From contig OZ024722.1 of NCBI GenBank assembly GCA_964016875.1, positions 14,266,576 to 14,330,575 of the forward strand: a stretch of DNA of 64,000 nucleotides. Direction: 5' to 3'. This DNA is from Fallopia convolvulus. Lineage: Eukaryota > Streptophyta > Magnoliopsida > Caryophyllales > Polygonaceae. The notes under the pieces were generated by a model. That model did not search any database. It worked only from the letters and a program-made list of their open reading frames with translations, and was not told the DNA's origin. Positions 34,468 through 45,557 of this stretch are shown here, in pieces. The position numbers and the translations under genes are program-made. The stretch's first letter is position 1. Each line of letters opens with the position of its first letter.

Positions 34468-37269
34468 GTGCTCTATCTTTGGGATAGACTCCCTCTGAGA
34501 ATTGATTCTGAAACTGCCATCTTATGCCTGACTTCTCCTTGTTGTGATCCATATGTTAAAACTGTTACTCACTATGTGTCTACTTCAGTTCTCTTTTGCA
34601 ATATGATTTCATGGCTTAACTTTTCAGCAGTTGATTCTTGTTTACTTTGTAACTTCTGTAGTTTTTCCTATTTTATGGATTTGAGTTTTTGTGTTATGCC
34701 CCTTCTCATTGTAATATTTGAGTTTTATGGGTTATACTATCTTTTAAGCTTTGTCTTTAATCAACACTATACCAAAATTTACAATTTACTGTTCATCATG
34801 ACATATCTCTCTTTTTTATTATTATTCATACTTTATCTTCTGAATTTTTCTACTCACTATCTTTGTATCTTTTCTATTATCTATTTCATTCTTTTCATAT
34901 ATACTCCTATTTTATATGTTCACACTGGTGTCTCCTTCTTTAAATTTATTTTTCATAATATTATTATAAAGGAAAAAATCTGTACTGTCTCTGTCTGCTT
35001 CTTTCTCTTCTTTGTAATCATTCCTCTTGCCACTTATATCATAAATGCTTCTGTGGTTAACTTTCTCCTCATTTATGGTACAAGGACTTATGTTACCTTC
35101 ATTAACTTCTCTCTGTACTTGTTACTGACTAATATCCTATTCTACTTTTGCATGGTTACTGTTGACCTCTTTTCTAGCCAATTATATCTGCTGACATTTA
35201 ATTTATTCAACTATTCTTCTAAGTTGATCTTTTTGGGTAATCTTCTAAGATTCAATTTTTATGAATATTCTTTCTGTACTGCTCTCTTCTGCATAATCAT
35301 TTCTCTAGCCACCTATTCATTAAATTCTTCTGTACAACTTTCTCTGCATTCCTTCTGCCTAAGGATCTCTTTCTCTGTACTTTGTTTATCTTACCATATA
35401 CATCAGACTAGTCTCTATTACTCTAGTTATATGGTTACTGTTAACCTCTTCTACATCCAATTACAATGGCTTGTTCTGAATTCACTATGGCATGTCATTT
35501 ATTGTTACTTCTCTCCTTCTAACTACAACTTCCCTCTTCTTCAACTTACTTCTCTATTTAAGGACTGCTTTGGTATCAATAGTTCATACCATCTTCGGCA
35601 TAGAAAGCCTCTTACTTACATACCTTCCCTTACCTTGGTTAGCCTTTCCAGAATGTCTGATTCTCTATCCTACCAAGATGCTTTACTCAACTTCCCTGTT
35701 CTCAACTCTATGTTTGCTGGCATGGAAGTTGAAGGACTTTTGGCTCCCTCTTCCCCTACTGCTCTTATCCAGCCTCTTGGGACCAATCCAATAAAATCTC
35801 TAAGCCCTACTGGACCTCTTTCTTGTGGGGAGTCTTTGTCCCACATTTCTGATGAGGCTCCTGTCATTATCCTTGAGTGTGACTTTGTTCCTTCCAATGA
35901 TATTCTCAATCCTGCTACCTTTACTGCCACTATCCCTCTCCCAAATCCAACATCTATTCCTTCTGTTAACAAATATTTGCAAGAACTGATGCACTTTTCC
36001 CTTTTGCTCAAAATGGTAGAAGATCCTATTTCTACCACTCTGATCAATGGGAAAATGAAAGAGGTTTGGAAGGATTATGTGAAGGGTGAAGTTCAGTTCC
36101 AGGAATTTGCAAATTTCTGGATCCTCTTTAAATTTTCTAATAAGGAAGCTAGAGATGCTGTTTGGAACAAAAGGCCCTACCTTGTTCAGGGGAAACTTGT
36201 TGCCCTTCTTCCCTTTTATCCTGAGTTTAATCCTATTTCTGATGAAGTGTTAAGAGCTGATATCTGGGCTCATATCCCATCTTTGCCTTATTACCTTTAC
36301 ACTCCTTCTGCTCTTGACCTTATTCTGAGAGACAACCTTATTGGGCACTTTGTTAGGGTTGATGAGGTTTCTAATGCTAAAAACAAGATGAAGTTCTGTA
36401 GGGTTCTTGTTAATGTTGATATTACCTCTCCTCTCAAGGGTAGTGTCAAAATTCAAACCCAAGTAAACACTGTGTTGACTCTCAAGGTGTGGTATGAGAC
36501 TGTCTCTACTGGGTGTGGTTGTTGTGGGGAGGGTACTCATTTCTTTGATGAGTGTCCTCTCAACAATATTCAACCCAGAAGCTGCAAGCTTACTGTTCTT
36601 GAAAATCCTGCTGAAGCTGAACTTATTAACCAAACCTATACTAGGCTGCATGGGGATGTCTCCACTAGACCTCTTGTTCAGAGAATTCCTAATGGTCCTA
36701 CTTTTGTAAGGTCAAATGTTGTTGCTCCTCTGTTTGCTACAAACCAAGCTTCTAGTGGCCTTGTTGTATCTGTTGGTGTGCCCTCTGTTGGGGTGAATCT
36801 TCCTGAGCTTAACCCTGTGCAGACTATGCCTCCTTATAACCCTCTTATAACCTTAGACTTCTATTCCTCCATGGATCCAAGTGTGTTTTCTGACCCTGCT
36901 GTGCTGTTGAATGCTAGGGAGCAAGTTGCTCTGGCACTTGCAAACCTGAATGCCCCGATCCCCGAGACTATGATGATCCCTCCCTACCTCTGTGCTTCTC
37001 CCTTGGTGACTGGTGGAATGACTATGCCTAGTGCTTCTCATTCTGTTCCACAGCTTGCCTACTTGGGATTGACTGGTATGGACCCAGGGACTGAGTCCTC
37101 TAATACTCTCTTGAGAAACCAAATGAATGCTGTTGACATTAGGTGTGCTGGTGAGAGTACCTCTGACTCTTCCAAACGTAAGGACACTGAGGTTGTCAAA
37201 GAATATGCTGAAGCTTCTTCTGTCTCAAAGAAACCCAAAAAGACTCGAGGCAAAAAGCAAGTCACTTAA
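34468..37269 (+). CDS. LINE ORF1: hydrophobic N-terminal part plus DUF4283 and CCHC zinc knuckle
   Basis: 933-codon open frame. Residues 1-395 are again very hydrophobic and unrecognised. The conventional ORF1 probably begins at the in-frame Met at 35653 (MSDSLSYQDALL), giving 538 residues. Within it, about 36000-36420 is the DUF4283 RNA-binding region (VEDPISTTLINGKMKEVW, FWILFKFSNKEARDAVW, ADIWAHIPSLPYYLY, VLVNVDITSP), followed by a zinc knuckle CGCCGEGTHFFDEC (C-x2-C-x4-H-x4-C, about 36515-36560). The C-terminus is Pro-rich, then ends in a basic KRKDTEVV...KKPKKTRGKKQ tail that could bind nucleic acid or act as a nuclear signal. The stop TAA (37267-37269) overlaps the ORF2 frame's ATG. Role: binds LINE RNA in the ribonucleoprotein. 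Confidence 0.85.
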   Translation: MLYLWDRLPLRIDSETAILCLTSPCCDPYVKTVTHYVSTSVLFCNMISWLNFSAVDSCLLCNFCSFSYFMDLSFCVMPLLIVIFEFYGLYYLLSFVFNQHYTKIYNLLFIMTYLSFLLLFILYLLNFSTHYLCIFSIIYFILFIYTPILYVHTGVSFFKFIFHNIIIKEKICTVSVCFFLFFVIIPLATYIINASVVNFLLIYGTRTYVTFINFSLYLLLTNILFYFCMVTVDLFSSQLYLLTFNLFNYSSKLIFLGNLLRFNFYEYSFCTALFCIIISLATYSLNSSVQLSLHSFCLRISFSVLCLSYHIHQTSLYYSSYMVTVNLFYIQLQWLVLNSLWHVIYCYFSPSNYNFPLLQLTSLFKDCFGINSSYHLRHRKPLTYIPSLTLVSLSRMSDSLSYQDALLNFPVLNSMFAGMEVEGLLAPSSPTALIQPLGTNPIKSLSPTGPLSCGESLSHISDEAPVIILECDFVPSNDILNPATFTATIPLPNPTSIPSVNKYLQELMHFSLLLKMVEDPISTTLINGKMKEVWKDYVKGEVQFQEFANFWILFKFSNKEARDAVWNKRPYLVQGKLVALLPFYPEFNPISDEVLRADIWAHIPSLPYYLYTPSALDLILRDNLIGHFVRVDEVSNAKNKMKFCRVLVNVDITSPLKGSVKIQTQVNTVLTLKVWYETVSTGCGCCGEGTHFFDECPLNNIQPRSCKLTVLENPAEAELINQTYTRLHGDVSTRPLVQRIPNGPTFVRSNVVAPLFATNQASSGLVVSVGVPSVGVNLPELNPVQTMPPYNPLITLDFYSSMDPSVFSDPAVLLNAREQVALALANLNAPIPETMMIPPYLCASPLVTGGMTMPSASHSVPQLAYLGLTGMDPGTESSNTLLRNQMNAVDIRCAGESTSDSSKRKDTEVVKEYAEASSVSKKPKKTRGKKQVT

Positions 37270-37272
37270 TGA
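37267..37272 (+). promoter_or_regulatory. Overlapping stop-start TAATGA at the ORF1/ORF2 junction
   Basis: ORF1 ends TAA at 37267-37269 and an ATG at 37269-37271 opens the frame that runs into ORF2. The same hexanucleotide UAAUGA mediates stop-coupled reinitiation for ORF2 in the insect LINE SART1. Its use here is inferred from the layout. Confidence 0.6.
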
Positions 37273-40200
37273 TTAGTGCTCCCCTTGTGACTGGTTCTGT
37301 TTTGTGTAAAATATCTTATGAATCCGGCCTGCTAGTTTGTTTTATGTTCCACCTGTATGTTGCACCTTTGCTGTATTCCCTGTTTTTCCCTTTCTGTTGT
37401 AATTTGCTGGGCTTTGGCTTCTTCATGTTGTCTCCTTTTGATAACTGTAATGCCCTTTGTAGCTCCCTTTGGATGGATGTTTGCTGGATCAATCTCCTAT
37501 GTATAATATTATGCTTATTTGGACTTTACTTCTGGTTGTCATCTTACTCTTGTTTAATCTTTAATAAATTTTGCTGCTACTATAGTTCTCTTTACCATAT
37601 TATTCATACCTATTACTATTTCTCTTGGGTTAAGCTTTATCTTTTTGGTTTTATCTGTAGGACTTATTGCTCTCTTCATCTTGATTGGAATGTATGCAGG
37701 CTTGTTAGCTGGTGCACCTCTTCAAATATTCTTTGCTATATCTGTTCCTTTTCTTTTAATCTTATCTCTCCCTATTTTAGATTGCATCATTTACAAATTT
37801 GTTTGGAGGCTTTTCTCTTATTTGCCTATTTAGTTTCTTTTAGTGTTAATAATATGCCCTTGTTGAAAGATTGGTGCTCTAGTTTAATAGAGTTCTGGAT
37901 TGTCTCAACCTGCTTTTATCCTTCTCTTATCAATCCTGTGCAACTTTTACTTAATAAATTCACTCTAAAATCAAGGTCTAATGGCTTATCTTATGATTTT
38001 TGTTTTCTAACAACTTATCACTTTAAAACTTACTGGTTTATTTATTGTGTTGTGCTCCTTTACAGGATGTGTGGCTCATGCTTCTCTGATAATATCACCA
38101 ACAACTTCACATATCTCTTTATCAATCTTTTCCTTTTGTTTCATCTTAGGCCTCTTGTAAACATTTGTATTTGTTGGTACTTATATTTTTATACTTTGTA
38201 TTTGTTGAGTATCAGTTTAATTTGGCTTATTAATCTTTATAGCAATTTTGGTTGTATTCCTTTAGGTTCTTCTGCTTTTCTCCTGTGTGTTTGGAAATAT
38301 ATAAGCACTTTAACTTTTTTATTTCACTCATCTCTTTTGATGAATCATGATATGAATCATACTTGCTTGATCTTTGGTTTGTTTTATAAACAAGGTTTTT
38401 TTATGAATATAGGTTATTGGAACATAAGAGGGATTCGTAGGCCTAACTTCTAGGAGGAAGTTGGGTTCATAAGAAAGGTTAATAAACTTAATTTTCTTTG
38501 CCTAGAGGAAACTAAAACTGACTCTGACCCCGTCATTTCAATTATTCGAAAATCTGGTTTCCATAAAGTTATTTCATCTCCTTCTATTGGTACTAAAGGT
38601 GGAATTTGGTTACTTATTTCTGAAAATATTGAAACCCGAAAATGTGTTTTATTGCATCAATCTAATAATCTTATAATTATGCAATATAATTACCGACACC
38701 AGACTTTTTTAATGATATTTGTTTATGCCCCCTCTAGAGAAGACCAAAAATTCCTTTTCTGGAACTCAATCTCTGAAACCATTTATCGTTTCCAATTACC
38801 TTTTCTTTTAATTGGTGATCTTAATGAAATTTCATCTCCTAATGATAAACTTGGAGGTTCTACTCCGTTATTAAGTCGCTTCAATAGACTTTTGAACTTT
38901 ACAAATGAGTTTGGACTTGTTGATTTAAAAACTACTGGCTTTCCTTTCACTTGGAGAAAACGGTCTGTTCCTTTGGATAATATTTTTGAGAAATTAGATC
39001 ATGTGTTATGTCATCAAACCTTAACTACTTTATTTCCTTCCCTTGTAGTGCATCACCATCCTTTCACTACTTCTGATCATTGTCTTATTACCTTCTCCCT
39101 TGGGTCTACAAATTCTTTTCGGAAAATTCCTTTTCGTTTTGAAAATGCTTGGATGTCTGATTCTTCTTTCATTCCGTTAGTTTCTAAAGTATGGAGTTAT
39201 CATATGTCAGGTTCTTTTATGTTTCGCCTGTCTATAAAGTTAAATCTTTTAAAGAAATATTCTAAGGTATGGGCTAAACATCATACAAATAATAATTTTG
39301 AACAATTGAAAATTTCGGAAAATCAGTTCCAAAACCTCCAATCAGACTTATTACTTGATCCCCTTAATCCTACCATTATTATGCGACTTCAATCACATTT
39401 AAATAAATATAACGCTCTACTGGATTTCCAGCATAACTTTTGGAAACAACGTGCTAAGGTGACTCATCTACAAAATGTGGATAGAAATACCAAATATTTT
39501 CAATCAATCACTAAAATTCGTTCTTATAAACAGAGAATTATTTCTTTTCAAACACATGCGGGTGTTGTTATTTTTGATCATTGTTTGATTTCGCAGAACA
39601 TCACTGAAGAACTTAGTCATAGATTTTTGATTAACCCTTCCTGTTCAATTCTTCCGCCTGATCTTGATATCATTCCAAATTTAATATCTACAGCAGATAA
39701 TCTTATGCTTATTAAATCTCCTTCGGCTGCAGAAATCAAGTTTGCAACTTTTGATCTTGCTCCGAATAAAACTCCGGGTCCGGATGGTTTTCCAGCAGAT
39801 TTCTTCCAGAAATTTTGGCATTGTGTGGGTAATTCTGTAATTTTAGCGGTACAGGCTTTTTTCCATTCTGGACAAATGCTTCGTTCTGTTAATAAATCCT
39901 TTTTTACCCTTATTCCTAAAATAGATGCTCCTTTAACTATTAACCATTTTCGTCCTATTAGCCTTTGTAACACCATTTATAAAATTATTACTAAAGTTTT
40001 AGCCATCCGTTTGGGAATGCTCCTTCCTTCTCTTATCCATCCGCTTCAGGGGGCTTTTGTGAAAGGAAGACTTATCCAGGATAACATCCTTATAGCGCAT
40101 GAAATTTTCCACTCTTTTCATAGAAAGAAAAAAGGGAAAAAGGGTTGGATGGCCATTAAATTAGATATGGAAAAAGCTTATGATAAACTTGATTGGAACT

Positions 40201-42578
40201 TTATTAAATTAATTCTTTTGAAATTTGGGTTCCATTCTAAATGGGTTAGTCTCATTATGACTTGCATTTCCACTTCCTCTTCTTCTGTCTTTGTTAATAA
40301 TGAACCTGGGGTTGAGTTCTCACCTCAGTGCGGGATTAGACAGGGGGATCCAATTGCACCTTTTATCTTTATCATTGCTATGGAATATCTTGCACGTACA
40401 CTACAATTGCAGTCTACTCTTAACTCTAAATTTGTTGGTATACAATTAGTTAAGAATGGTACGTGTTTACCCTTTCTTAGTTTTGCAGATGATACTCTAA
40501 TTTTTGCAAATGCTTCGCGTGCAAATATTAATTATATTAAAAGCTTTTTAGACAATTTTTCGAGAATGTCGGGCCTTTCGATTAATTACCATAAGAGTAG
40601 CTTTCAGGTGTCGGAAAATATACCTAGAACTTCGGCTCTTTCTCTTGCTTCTGTGTTAAATATTCAGATTACTACGTCTATGGAAAAATATCTGGGAATT
40701 CCGATCCTTAAAGGGAGGGTACAAAACTCTGTTTTTCTAGAATCTATTACTAAACTTAAAAGACAATTATCTCAATGGAAAGCGAATACTATTTCTCAAG
40801 CTGGAAGGACTATCCTTATTCAGTCTAATCTGATTGGTCAGGTCAACTATCTAATGCAAAGCTTCCTTCTTCCTAAGGGAATCTTGAGTGATATTGATAA
40901 AGTAAATAAATCTTTTTTTTGGAATAAATTTCAGCCAAATCATCATCCTCTTATTAGCTGGGATAAGGTATATTCTCCTAAAGAGTCTGGGGGAATGGGC
41001 CTTCGGTCTGCTGAGAATAATAATTTGTCTCTTCAAATGAAACTTCTTTGGAAAATTTTGTCCTCTCCCCATAATTATTGGGTTCGAATCATTTCGGAAA
41101 AATATCTTGGATCTGCTTCGCTTTTTCAATATCACAAGAAAAATTGTTCCTGGCAATTTGGAAGACTAATGAATCTCAGGGATAAATTTTCAAAAGGTAT
41201 TTTGTGGAGTATTGGAAATGGACAGTCTGTTAATTTCTGGACAGACCCTTGGATTCCAAATATTGATTTATTCCCTTACTTTGATAATGTTATTATTAAG
41301 TTAAAAGTCTCTTCTTTTATAACATCGTATCATTCCTGGGATTATGAGAAATTACATTTAATTCTACCAGATTTTTTAGTTGATTTCATTTCAGATATTA
41401 GAATTCCCATTTCTCCTTCTTTGGATAGATTAGTTTGGCTTCCTTCTTCTGATGGAGAATTTTCTGTCCACTCAGCATCTTCTATGCTTAACTCTTCCCA
41501 TCCCGAGTTTTCTTTTGACTTTTCTTGGATTTGGAAATCTTCTCTTCCTCCTAAAATTAAAAATTTCTTTTGGAAAGCTTGTGCAGATTGTCTCCCAACT
41601 ACTGATCGTCTAAATAGGCATTTTAACTGTGTTTTTAGTACTTGCTCCTTATGCGACTCTGAAGATGAAAGTCTGAATCATTTATTTTTTAAGTGTCCTT
41701 TTAGCCTTGATATGATCTCCAAATTAGAGGCTTTGCTTAATGTCACCTTCTATATTGCAAGTTCTGATAATTTTGCTGACAATTTGTTGTCTACTTTAAA
41801 ATCAAATAAAAATAGTAATGTGCTTTGTTTCTTATGGGGGTTTATTTGGGGTCATAGAAATTTAAAATTTTTTAATCCGAGCAAGCTTATGACCATGCTT
41901 CCTCCTTGTGATTTGGCTTTTTCACAACATCTCCAATGGGTCTCCTCACAAGCTTTTCCCGCTCGTAAAGACAAATCTCGGCCTAAAAGGATAAATAATT
42001 GTGTTTGGAAGAAACCACCTTTTAATTCTTTAAAACTAAATTTTGATGCTTCTAAACGTTTGAATAATTCCACTTATACAGGTTTCTTAATCCGTGATCA
42101 TAATAGTAAAATCCTGTCTTTTGACAGAAAACACATTTCCTCTGTTTCTGTTCTGCAGGCTGAGGCCCTTGCATTGCTTAATGGTCTTAAAAGTGCGGTC
42201 CTGTTAAACCCGTCTCGTCTGATTATTGAGGGGGATAATTTGATTCTTATTAATTCTTTGAAAAACATTTGGAAAGTGCCTTGGGAAATACGAACTATTG
42301 TAAATGATATCCGTCATTTTGCTGCTTTTATTCCATGTGTGGTGTTTTTTCATTGTTTCAGGGAGTGTAATTCGGCGGTGGATTTCATCGCCAGAAGGTG
42401 TTTAGTTGTTTCAGATCTTAGTTTTGCTATTTCTCATTTTTTTCCAGGATCGTTGTTTGATCTTTTGGAATCTTCTAGTTTTAATGTGTGGGTCCAGACT
42501 CATCCTCTGTTATTTGACTTTCTAAAGATCATCCGCTGTGATGATTTAGGGTGGCCTTGTAATGTACGGGCATCCTAG
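37269..42578 (+). pseudogene. LINE ORF2: hydrophobic extension, endonuclease, RT, zinc finger, RNase H; one amber stop
   Basis: A single frame of 1,770 codons with one internal TAG (38451-38453). Residues 1-378 are hydrophobic and unrecognised. The standard ORF2 start is the Met at 38403 (MNIGYWNIRGIRRPNF), with the stop directly after, where Gln (CAG) is expected. Endonuclease: CLEETKTD, IGDLNEI, FPFTWRK, TSDHCLIT (to about 39100). RT: TPGPDGFPADFF (39770), TLIPKIDAP, PISLCNTIYKIITKVLA, LDMEKAYDKLDW (40165), GIRQGDPIAPFIF, and the catalytic FADDTLIF (about 40483). RVT zinc finger: FFWKACADCLPT...CSLCDSEDESLNHLFFKC (about 41570-41700). RNase H: LNFDASKR, LQAEALALLNGL, IIEGDNLILINSL (42030-42260), with its D-E-D set visible. 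Apart from the TAG all catalytic parts look intact. Readthrough or reinitiation at a downstream Met (38652) would lose part of the endonuclease. Confidence 0.92.
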
Positions 42579-43060
42579 TGTTGGCTTTGTAATGAGCTTG
42601 TAGCTCATTTCTTCAAAAAAAAAAAGATTTGGTGAGAGGTGAATTTGAAAAACTGAAACTTTATTTCCTTTCTTGTTTGATAGAAGAAAAATGGGTAGAA
42701 GCAGATGAAGATTACAACTATGTCAATCAAATTAGAAAAGGAAATTGGTTGACATATATGGCGTTTGGAATATGCTCTTGTCAAATTCTTTTAGGGTTAA
42801 TATTTTTCTACCAAAAAAAAGGGTTAATATTTTTTTTCTTCCAATTGACAGAATGTTAATAAAATTAACGGGTTAAGTGATTTTGGGTACGAAACAAACT
42901 AAATCAAAAGCTCAGGGGCACCGACCGGAAAAAGAATATCTTGTGGACACCAACCGGAAAAACTAAAACCTCGGGGGTACCACTCGGAATTTCCCAATAA
43001 AAAATCAATAAGCTATGTTATTGATAAGCATTTCATGCCTATTATAATTACCTCATTTAT

Positions 43061-43567
43061 AATCAGAAATCACACTATATGAAATTAAATTTTGATGGCT
43101 CTAAACTCAGTTCTTGTCTAGCAACCTCAGGATTTGTAATCAGAAATCACAAAGCAGAAGTGGTAAGCTTAGGAGTCAATAAGCAAAGATCCATCTCGGT
43201 CTTAAAAGCAAAAGCACTTGCACTTAGGGAATGAATTAAGGAAGCACGAAGACTAGGAATAGAAAATCTCGAAATTGAAGGCGATAATCTTATTGTCATT
43301 AAGGCTATTAATAATACTGGAAGATGCCCATGGGAGATCGAAATATTGATAGTTGACATTTCGATATCCTTACAACAGTTCGTATCTGTCTCAGTCCGCC
43401 ATGTGGGTAAGGTCTGTAACGCTATGGCCGACAAAATCTCCAAGCTGGGCCACAACATACTTAACAAACTCTTGTCGGATAACCTAGAGCTGCTAGCTCA
43501 CATCCGGAATGATGCCCTAGGACGCCCCCCGTAGGGGGTCTCCTAATCCTTACCTATTCAAAAAAAA
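43061..43567 (+). pseudogene. 5'-truncated LINE tail with RNase H domain
   Basis: A 507-bp piece bordered by the 15-bp TSD AATTACCTCATTTAT (43046-43060, 43568-43582) and ending in an A-run. It encodes the C-terminal RNase H of a LINE ORF2: MKLNFDGSKLSS, GFVIRNHKAEVV, SISVLKAKALALRE then a stop, IENLEIEGDNLIVIKAINNTG, and HVGKVCNAMADKISKLGH. Standard 5' truncation of reverse transcription explains its size. It belongs to a LINE family other than the 10.5-kb copy. Confidence 0.93.
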
Positions 43568-43582
43568 AATTACCTCATTTAT

Positions 43583-44990
43583 TACTACTAGGTTTCCCTG
43601 TCGTGCCCTGCACGACTATGACTCGATATGTTTTAGATATATTATAAAAAATATATTAATAAATAAAAATATAATATCAAATTTAATGTAAGTAATTTAT
43701 TGCCGATAATATGTATAAATTTTTTTTTAAATCAAATAAAATAAATTAAATCTAGATTATTAACTTTAAAATTGAGAATAAACATAGATATTAAGATAAA
43801 ATAATCTACATTGCACATTTTCCTTGACAATATTTGATAAATAGGATTAATATAAAAGAAGGAGATAAAATATGAAGAAAATAAAGCAAAAAAGATATAT
43901 TTTGAAAATATGGAAGAGATGAGCTTTTGTAAAATAATAATTTATTCAATAATAATATATATTTTAATAAGAAAAATAAAGATAATTTATTTATTTTAAA
44001 TAGTTAAAATATAACTAATTTAATTTATGATAGGGCCAAAATCGTTCTAGTGGCTCGGTAAAGTAACGTTTAGATAAGATTAATTATTATATTATCTATA
44101 TTTTTTAATTAATTTTAATGTACGTAAGTTTTGATATTATCAAATCTTTCAATATATTTATAATATTAAATATTATATTACCTTTATTTTTTATTATTTT
44201 TAAACATTATAAACATTTATCATTAATTTTTAATTGTAAAATAAAATCAACATATATCTATAAATAAATTTTTCAAATGAAAGATATCTTGCTAAAAGAT
44301 AAAGAATATTTAAGTTATTTATCTTTATTTTTTAATTATTTTTATAATTAATTTGTCAAAAGATATTGATATTTTTTTATTTTAATATGTTGTGAAGATA
44401 TATATATATATATTGAAAATTTAAATAGACTAAATAAGAATTGATTTTGTGTTAAAGTCTTAAAGATATATTTAAATAGATAAATAAAATTTAATAGGAA
44501 AAATTAGAAATAATAAGAATAATTTTTAAATATAAGGTGGGATCGGAACAATTCTGGTGGGTGGAAAGAGTTCAGCTTTAATATGTAGTTTAGATTTCAT
44601 GTTCAACAATATACTTTTATTACTAAAATTGTAAATTTAGAATTGATCTAGCATTTATTCACAAAAATATGACAATGATTAAATATAAAATTTATTTTAT
44701 ATTAATATATTTAGATGAATTATGGAATCCAGATATAAAATATTCATAATTAAATATAGGAGAAAATATCCATATGGGCTTGATTTGACCATAAATTGCC
44801 AAAAACAAAAACTATAGCCATTAACCACTATTACATAATTTGTGAAATTGAAACATTCCCAATATTTTTGTCAAATTGAAGATCGAATTATTTGAAGATC
44901 AAAAGTTTGTTTGACTTGGTGAAAATAATATCAAAATATGAATTTTTTGAAATCTTTGGATATATCAAATTACCCTAATTTGGTGAATGC
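43583..44990. other. AT-rich spacer
   Basis: About 1.4 kb of very AT-rich sequence with no open frame or recognisable repeat. Confidence 0.6.
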
Positions 44991-45481
44991 TTACTATTAG
45001 GCCCAAAATCCAATCGACCCGTTTAATGGTATAAGCCCAAGAGAAAACGAGAAATCATGGGATAGCGTGAATACAGAAGTCTTTAGGAGCAAGAAGAAGT
45101 CAGTGATCATCTGGATGAAGGAAGAAAGTTTCGATCACAAGGTTGAGATACGTATCCAAAGGACGACTGTTCGCGGCAGTTATCCCTTCCGACAAAGACA
45201 TGTAGTGGCTAGGCGGTTGAAAACACATCTCGATAGCCCAGAGATCGTGGGAATGAGGGGCGGGATAGCGGTTATCTCAAACGAGAATATAGGGGACCGA
45301 GGTAGAAAACCCGAAAGAGGGTAATTGTACTCGCAATTGAACTTCAACTGAATTGTAAAAAAGAAAGGTTTTGTATCCTGATTTCTTGATTCCAGTTATT
45401 TCCTGAGTATTACTTTGATTTCGATTCGATCGTGCCCTAATCTAGGGCAGAAATCTGATTATCAGATTTTTGTCCAAAACA
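44991..45481 (+). other. Probable 3' part of the 5' LTR of a Tat-type gypsy element
   Basis: The right border is inferred from CCAAAACA immediately before the primer-binding site. A hairpin AAATCTGATTATCAGATTT lies at about 45451-45469. The left border is not found; the LTR may begin well before 44991. A short frame at 45067-45324 lies in it and is probably not a gene. Confidence 0.55.
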
Positions 45482-45483
45482 AT

Positions 45484-45501
45484 TTGGCGCCCACCGTGGG
45501 G
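45484..45501 (+). other. Primer-binding site of the Tat-type element
   Basis: TTGGCGCCCACCGTGGGG follows the LTR end, a form common in Tat-clade (Ogre/Retand-like) gypsy elements. Confidence 0.7.
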
Positions 45502-45557
45502 CCCAACGATCGAAAAGGATTCGTCTTTCCATACCAAAAGAAGTTCAGGAAATCGCC

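Larger units (their letters stand above)
32074..42624 (+). mobile_element. Full-length 10.5-kb L1-type LINE with 16-bp TSD
   Basis: Flanked by AGATTTGGTGAGAGGT (32058-32073 and 42625-42640), ending in an A-tail at 42615-42625 after TTGTAGCTCATTTCTTC. It contains a 5' region with two 780-bp tandem units, ORF1 (DUF4283 domain plus zinc knuckle) and ORF2 (endonuclease, RT, zinc-finger, RNase H). The only breaks I see in the main frames are three TAG codons (32839, 34465, 38451). This is far larger than usual plant L1 elements (6-7 kb), the excess being long T-rich open regions before both domain blocks. The 16-bp TSD is perfect and the LINE is inside the MULE, so it is young. Confidence 0.93.
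31240..42995. mobile_element. Non-autonomous MULE with about 130-bp TIRs, split by a LINE
   Basis: Inverted ends GGGAAATTCCGAGTGGTACC, identical for about 55 bases and alignable for about 130 (31240-31372 against 42863-42995). The flanks carry the 9-bp TSD AATAAAAAA (31231-31239, 42996-43004), the Mutator hallmark. Without the inserted LINE the element is about 1.2 kb. The unique interior (31373-32073 and 42641-42862) has no transposase; the right part has a 76-codon frame (42629-42859) without known domain. A captured gene piece is possible but not shown. Confidence 0.88.

Noticed and set aside
39617..39976. Minus-strand ORF opposite the LINE RT
   Set aside because: Shadow of the real RT frame.
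45067..45324. 85-aa ORF as a small host gene
   Set aside because: Located just upstream of a gypsy primer-binding site, so part of the LTR.
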